64,000 nucleotides of DNA from Halodesulfovibrio aestuarii (lineage in GTDB: Bacteria; Desulfobacterota; Desulfovibrionia; Desulfovibrionales; Desulfovibrionaceae): NCBI RefSeq assembly GCF_050571805.1, contig NZ_CP192219.1; one strand, given 5' to 3'. A program made the position numbers and the translations under genes. Shown piece by piece: positions 61,998 to 64,000 of this stretch. The notes under the pieces were generated by a model, which was not told the DNA's origin, searched no databases, and saw nothing but the letters and a program-made list of their open reading frames with translations. The number at the start of each line of letters is the position of its first letter. Position 1 is the stretch's first letter.

Positions 61998-62083
61998 GCC
62001 CAGGTGGTGGAATTGGTAGACACGCTATCTTGAGGGGGTAGTGGGCCACGCCCGTGGGAGTTCGAGTCTCCCCCTGGGCACCA
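61998..62083 (+). tRNA. tRNA-Leu (anticodon GAG), CCA encoded
   Basis: 86 bases. Acceptor GCCCAGG pairs with CCTGGGC; class-II tRNA with a long variable arm (TGGGCCACGCCCGTG region). Anticodon stem CTATC / GGTAG holds the loop TTGAGGG, anticodon GAG. T-arm GGAG-TTCGAGT-CTCC. ACCA is encoded at the 3' end. It reads CUC/CUU codons. A terminator follows 10 bases later. Confidence 0.96.
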
Positions 62084-62093
62084 TGCACTTATG

Positions 62094-62129
62094 AAAAGAT
62101 CATACGAAAGTATGATCTTTTTTTTTGGG
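62094..62129 (+). terminator. Terminator after tRNA-Leu
   Basis: 12-bp stem AAAAGATCATAC / GTATGATCTTTT with GAAA tetraloop and a long T-run. Confidence 0.92.
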
Positions 62130-62479
62130 CTTCTTTTGAAACTATCTTTTTTTATTAAAAAATATCTTCCTCTCTTTCGCTCCCCCCTTTTCGTTACCTT
62201 TTTTCGCTACGACCAACTAAAAAAATTCCATTTAAATTAAGTATGTTGAGACAACATACAAGACTCATCTCTCTTTCATTTAAAAACATAATCACGAGAG
62301 ATACTTCATTATTTAGAAGCGCCACACATTTGTAACCGCATACATTAATTAACAATCTATCTTGCAACGATAATAACTAATAAAAAACGATGTTTTTTCC
62401 ACAATCAAAACAGCAAGTTAGTTTTTATACAACAGGAACAATTTTTTTGAAATAAAAGTAAAAAAAATGCAGGAAACGA
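62130..62479. other. AT-rich gene-free stretch
   Basis: About 350 bases between the tRNA terminator and the RRM-protein promoter. No ORF, repeat or hairpin that I can support. Confidence 0.4.
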
Positions 62480-62508
62480 TTGACCAACCCGCCCATCGCA
62501 TATATGGT
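62480..62508 (+). promoter_or_regulatory. Promoter of the RRM protein gene
   Basis: TTGACC (62480-62485), 17-base spacer, TATGGT (62503-62508). Predicts a leader of about 105 bases containing the hairpin listed next. Confidence 0.65.
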
Positions 62509-62563
62509 TCTTTAATCGTATTTACATCGTGCTTCAATTGCCCTCGGGTTTGTAGCACACACG

Positions 62564-62593
62564 CCCCCAACAAAGTTTACTTTGTGGTGGGGG
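62564..62593 (+). promoter_or_regulatory. Strong leader hairpin of the RRM gene
   Basis: CCCCC (62564-62568) and ACAAAG (62570-62575) pair with GGGGG (62589-62593) and CTTTGT (62580-62585) around loop TTTA, with a small internal loop. It ends ~16 bases before the ribosome-binding site, a place where it could control translation. Confidence 0.6.
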
Positions 62594-62621
62594 GACAATC
62601 CTTTCTTTGGAGTTTTTTGTT

Positions 62622-62885
62622 TTGAATAAGAATATTTATGTTGGCAACCTTTCCTGGGGCTGTACTGACCAAGACCTTCGCAACCTTTTTGCTGATTTCG
62701 GCGAAGTTGCATCTGCTCGTGTTATTGAAGACCGTGAAACTGGTCGTTCCCGTGGTTTTGGCTTCGTGGAAATGGATGCTAACGGCGCGACTCAGGCTAT
62801 TGAAGCACTCAACGGCACCAGCTTCCAGGGCCGTGACCTTCGTGTAAACGAAGCACAGCCTCGTGAACGTCGCCCTCGCTACTAA
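62622..62885 (+). CDS. RRM-domain RNA-binding protein (Rbp type)
   Basis: 87 residues. The start is most likely TTG 62622, since GGAG (62609-62612) is 9 bases upstream; a TTG at 62607 coincides with the ribosome-binding site itself. One RRM: RNP2 IYVGNL near the N-terminus, RNP1 RGFGFVEM at about 45-52, then DLRVNEAQPRERRPRY with an Arg-rich tail. Such small RRM proteins in bacteria are often cold-induced and may remodel RNA (family knowledge). Monocistronic with its own terminator. Confidence 0.93.
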   Translation: MNKNIYVGNLSWGCTDQDLRNLFADFGEVASARVIEDRETGRSRGFGFVEMDANGATQAIEALNGTSFQGRDLRVNEAQPRERRPRY

Positions 62886-62906
62886 GCGATTTTAGCTTCG
62901 ACGATC

Positions 62907-62938
62907 AAAGCTCACCTTTAGGTGGGCTTTTTTTTTGG
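62907..62938 (+). terminator. Terminator after the RRM gene
   Basis: 10-bp stem AAAGCTCACC / GGTGGGCTTT (one G-U), loop TTTA, long T-run. Confidence 0.9.
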
Positions 62939-63082
62939 CCTTCCTTCAGAACAGCTTTCCTTCAATCGCCATTACAATACATCCTGCATCGAACATTTTT
63001 TCTCTCTAAGCAAGAAAGTCACTACCAACCCAACAACATCAAGCATATTTCGAAACATTTTATTATGGGTTGCCCTTAAGAC

Positions 63083-63940
63083 TTACTGCACAAACTCTCC
63101 TCCGATAAATTTACGAGTATCTGCAACATCTTCAACACGCAGTAAAAATGCTCCAATAAAAAAACAGCCTCCGCCGAACGTTAGATATCCACTGGCCATT
63201 TCAGGAGCAAAAACGTCACCAGTTTGCGGCAAATAAAAAGCAACAGCACTTGAAATCTGAAATGCAATGGATCCAACGATATTTACCCAAACAATCCACC
63301 ACTCTTCTGACCGAAACGCCTTGATAGAACGATCTCGATAAATTTCAAGCCATGCAAAGGCGCAAGAAAGTAAAAAACAGATACTCCCCAACATTCCCGG
63401 TAGCCAGATAGAGATATTTTTTTCTACTGGAGTTACTGCAAACAACGCTGCTACACAGTTAACATTAAAGAGCAACGTACCCATAAACTGCACCACCGAT
63501 GACAAGTAGCCAAGGTTTTTAGGACGCCATGCTATTCGTATCCAATGACACCGCTGTGTCCTGAAAAGTTCCGGATTTGTAATATCCTTATTAATGGACT
63601 CGATTAGTTGCAGATATGCCGCAGAGGTAAAGAAGATTGAGCCACAACAAAATATAATATCGAAGTAAGCAGAATATGAATCCGACAAAAAACCGGGGAT
63701 GGTAAACAGAAAAGCTCCGACCATGAACAGTACTGCAACCCAGTAGTTAATCCTTTTAACGCAAACCACATATTTTGCCTGTTCCTCTTTACTCAGCATC
63801 ATTGGCCGTATCCAGCGAACACCTTTTCGCACTGGACGTGCTGTGTAAACATCACTGCCATGTCTATGATGTAACCATACATGCGTGACAAAAGGCCCTA
63901 CAGTTTCGTACTCAAGCCTATGTTCCCCTAATCCGTTCAT
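63083..63940 (-). CDS. Polytopic membrane protein, YrhK-like repeats
   Basis: 285 residues from ATG 63940 (AGGA site 6 bases upstream); the frame continues to the window edge without a better start. After a ~60-residue soluble N-terminus come about seven hydrophobic segments (NYWVAVLFMVGAFLFTIPGF, FDIIFCCGSIFFTSAAYLQL and others) arranged as repeated pairs, resembling the YrhK-like domain. The loops carry no catalytic motif that I recognise. Function unknown. Confidence 0.7.
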   Translation of the reverse strand: MNGLGEHRLEYETVGPFVTHVWLHHRHGSDVYTARPVRKGVRWIRPMMLSKEEQAKYVVCVKRINYWVAVLFMVGAFLFTIPGFLSDSYSAYFDIIFCCGSIFFTSAAYLQLIESINKDITNPELFRTQRCHWIRIAWRPKNLGYLSSVVQFMGTLLFNVNCVAALFAVTPVEKNISIWLPGMLGSICFLLSCAFAWLEIYRDRSIKAFRSEEWWIVWVNIVGSIAFQISSAVAFYLPQTGDVFAPEMASGYLTFGGGCFFIGAFLLRVEDVADTRKFIGGEFVQ

Positions 63941-64000
63941 TCCGCTTCCTGCTATCTGTTTTCTCTCAATACCTACCGCATGCTTACAAGAACACAAACC

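Overview
The window reads as a piece of chromosome from an anaerobic, sulfate-reducing deltaproteobacterium of the Desulfovibrio group. A marine Halodesulfovibrio-like organism fits best, but this is an inference from gene content, moderate GC and codon choice, not from a marker gene. Supporting content: a selenocysteine-containing periplasmic formate dehydrogenase with its maturation genes, four futalosine-pathway menaquinone genes, anaerobic cobalamin genes (cbiD, cbiET, cbiF), a flavodoxin, a MauE/rhodanese/C_GCAxxG thiol-redox operon and many two-component and chemotaxis proteins. There is no rRNA, no CRISPR array, no prophage block and no intact insertion sequence.

Layout. 1-6.9 kb: an FtsX-type permease (cut by the left edge) and two large membrane transporters in one operon. 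7.3-10.6 kb: fdhE-fdhD-mobA-moaA, translationally coupled. 10.9-13.1 kb: a chemoreceptor. 13.1-17.7 kb (minus strand): a lipoprotein and a binding protein/histidine kinase/STAS-response-regulator operon. 17.9-23.1 kb: an ISXO2-like protein that seems to lack catalytic residues, a tandem repeat plus promoter, an 80-residue leader ORF, and fdhA (in-frame UGA read as Sec, with a SECIS-like hairpin) followed by fdhB. 23.3-25.8 kb: an outer-membrane TraF-like protein and mobB fused to an Fe-S domain. 25.9-32.2 kb: an RsbV/RsbW/RsbU-like partner-switching module, divergent from an ABC exporter with a very large insertion in its ATPase domain and from a cyclic-nucleotide-binding-fold protein. 32.36-32.61 kb: a strongly structured candidate ncRNA with its own terminator. 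32.6-34.3 kb: the thiol-redox operon. 34.4-38.6 kb: cobalamin genes and an AraC/GyrI regulator. 39.0-43.2 kb: mqnA-mqnC-mqnE divergent from mqnD, bracketed by two related 3' elements. 43.5-46.9 kb: a drug/metabolite exporter and a TPR protein with degenerate GGDEF-like regions. 47.0-50.1 kb: nitroreductase, metallo-hydrolase, a candidate new selenoprotein, FMN reductase, comF. 50.4-57.4 kb: DUF4198, TIM44-like, response regulators, HD-GYP, REC-kinase and pseudouridine synthase genes. 57.5-64 kb: flavodoxin behind a Fur-like box, phenylacetate-CoA ligase, DUF1786, tRNA-Leu(GAG), an RRM protein behind a strong leader hairpin, and a membrane protein.

How the genes work together. Formate oxidation is the main theme. 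moaA and mobA make and nucleotidylate the molybdopterin cofactor, mobB assists, fdhE and fdhD assist insertion and sulfuration, and fdhAB is the exported enzyme. Selenocysteine decoding is clearly active (fdhA), which makes a second in-frame UGA at 48347 credible. That UGA sits in a small ORF with its own ribosome-binding site, a Gly-Cys-Sec-Gly motif and a 7-bp hairpin whose loop G lies 20 nt downstream of the UGA. I consider this the most interesting item in the window. The structured RNA at 32.4 kb, the triplicated motif inside the ABC ATPase and the repeat upstream of the formate dehydrogenase operon are next.
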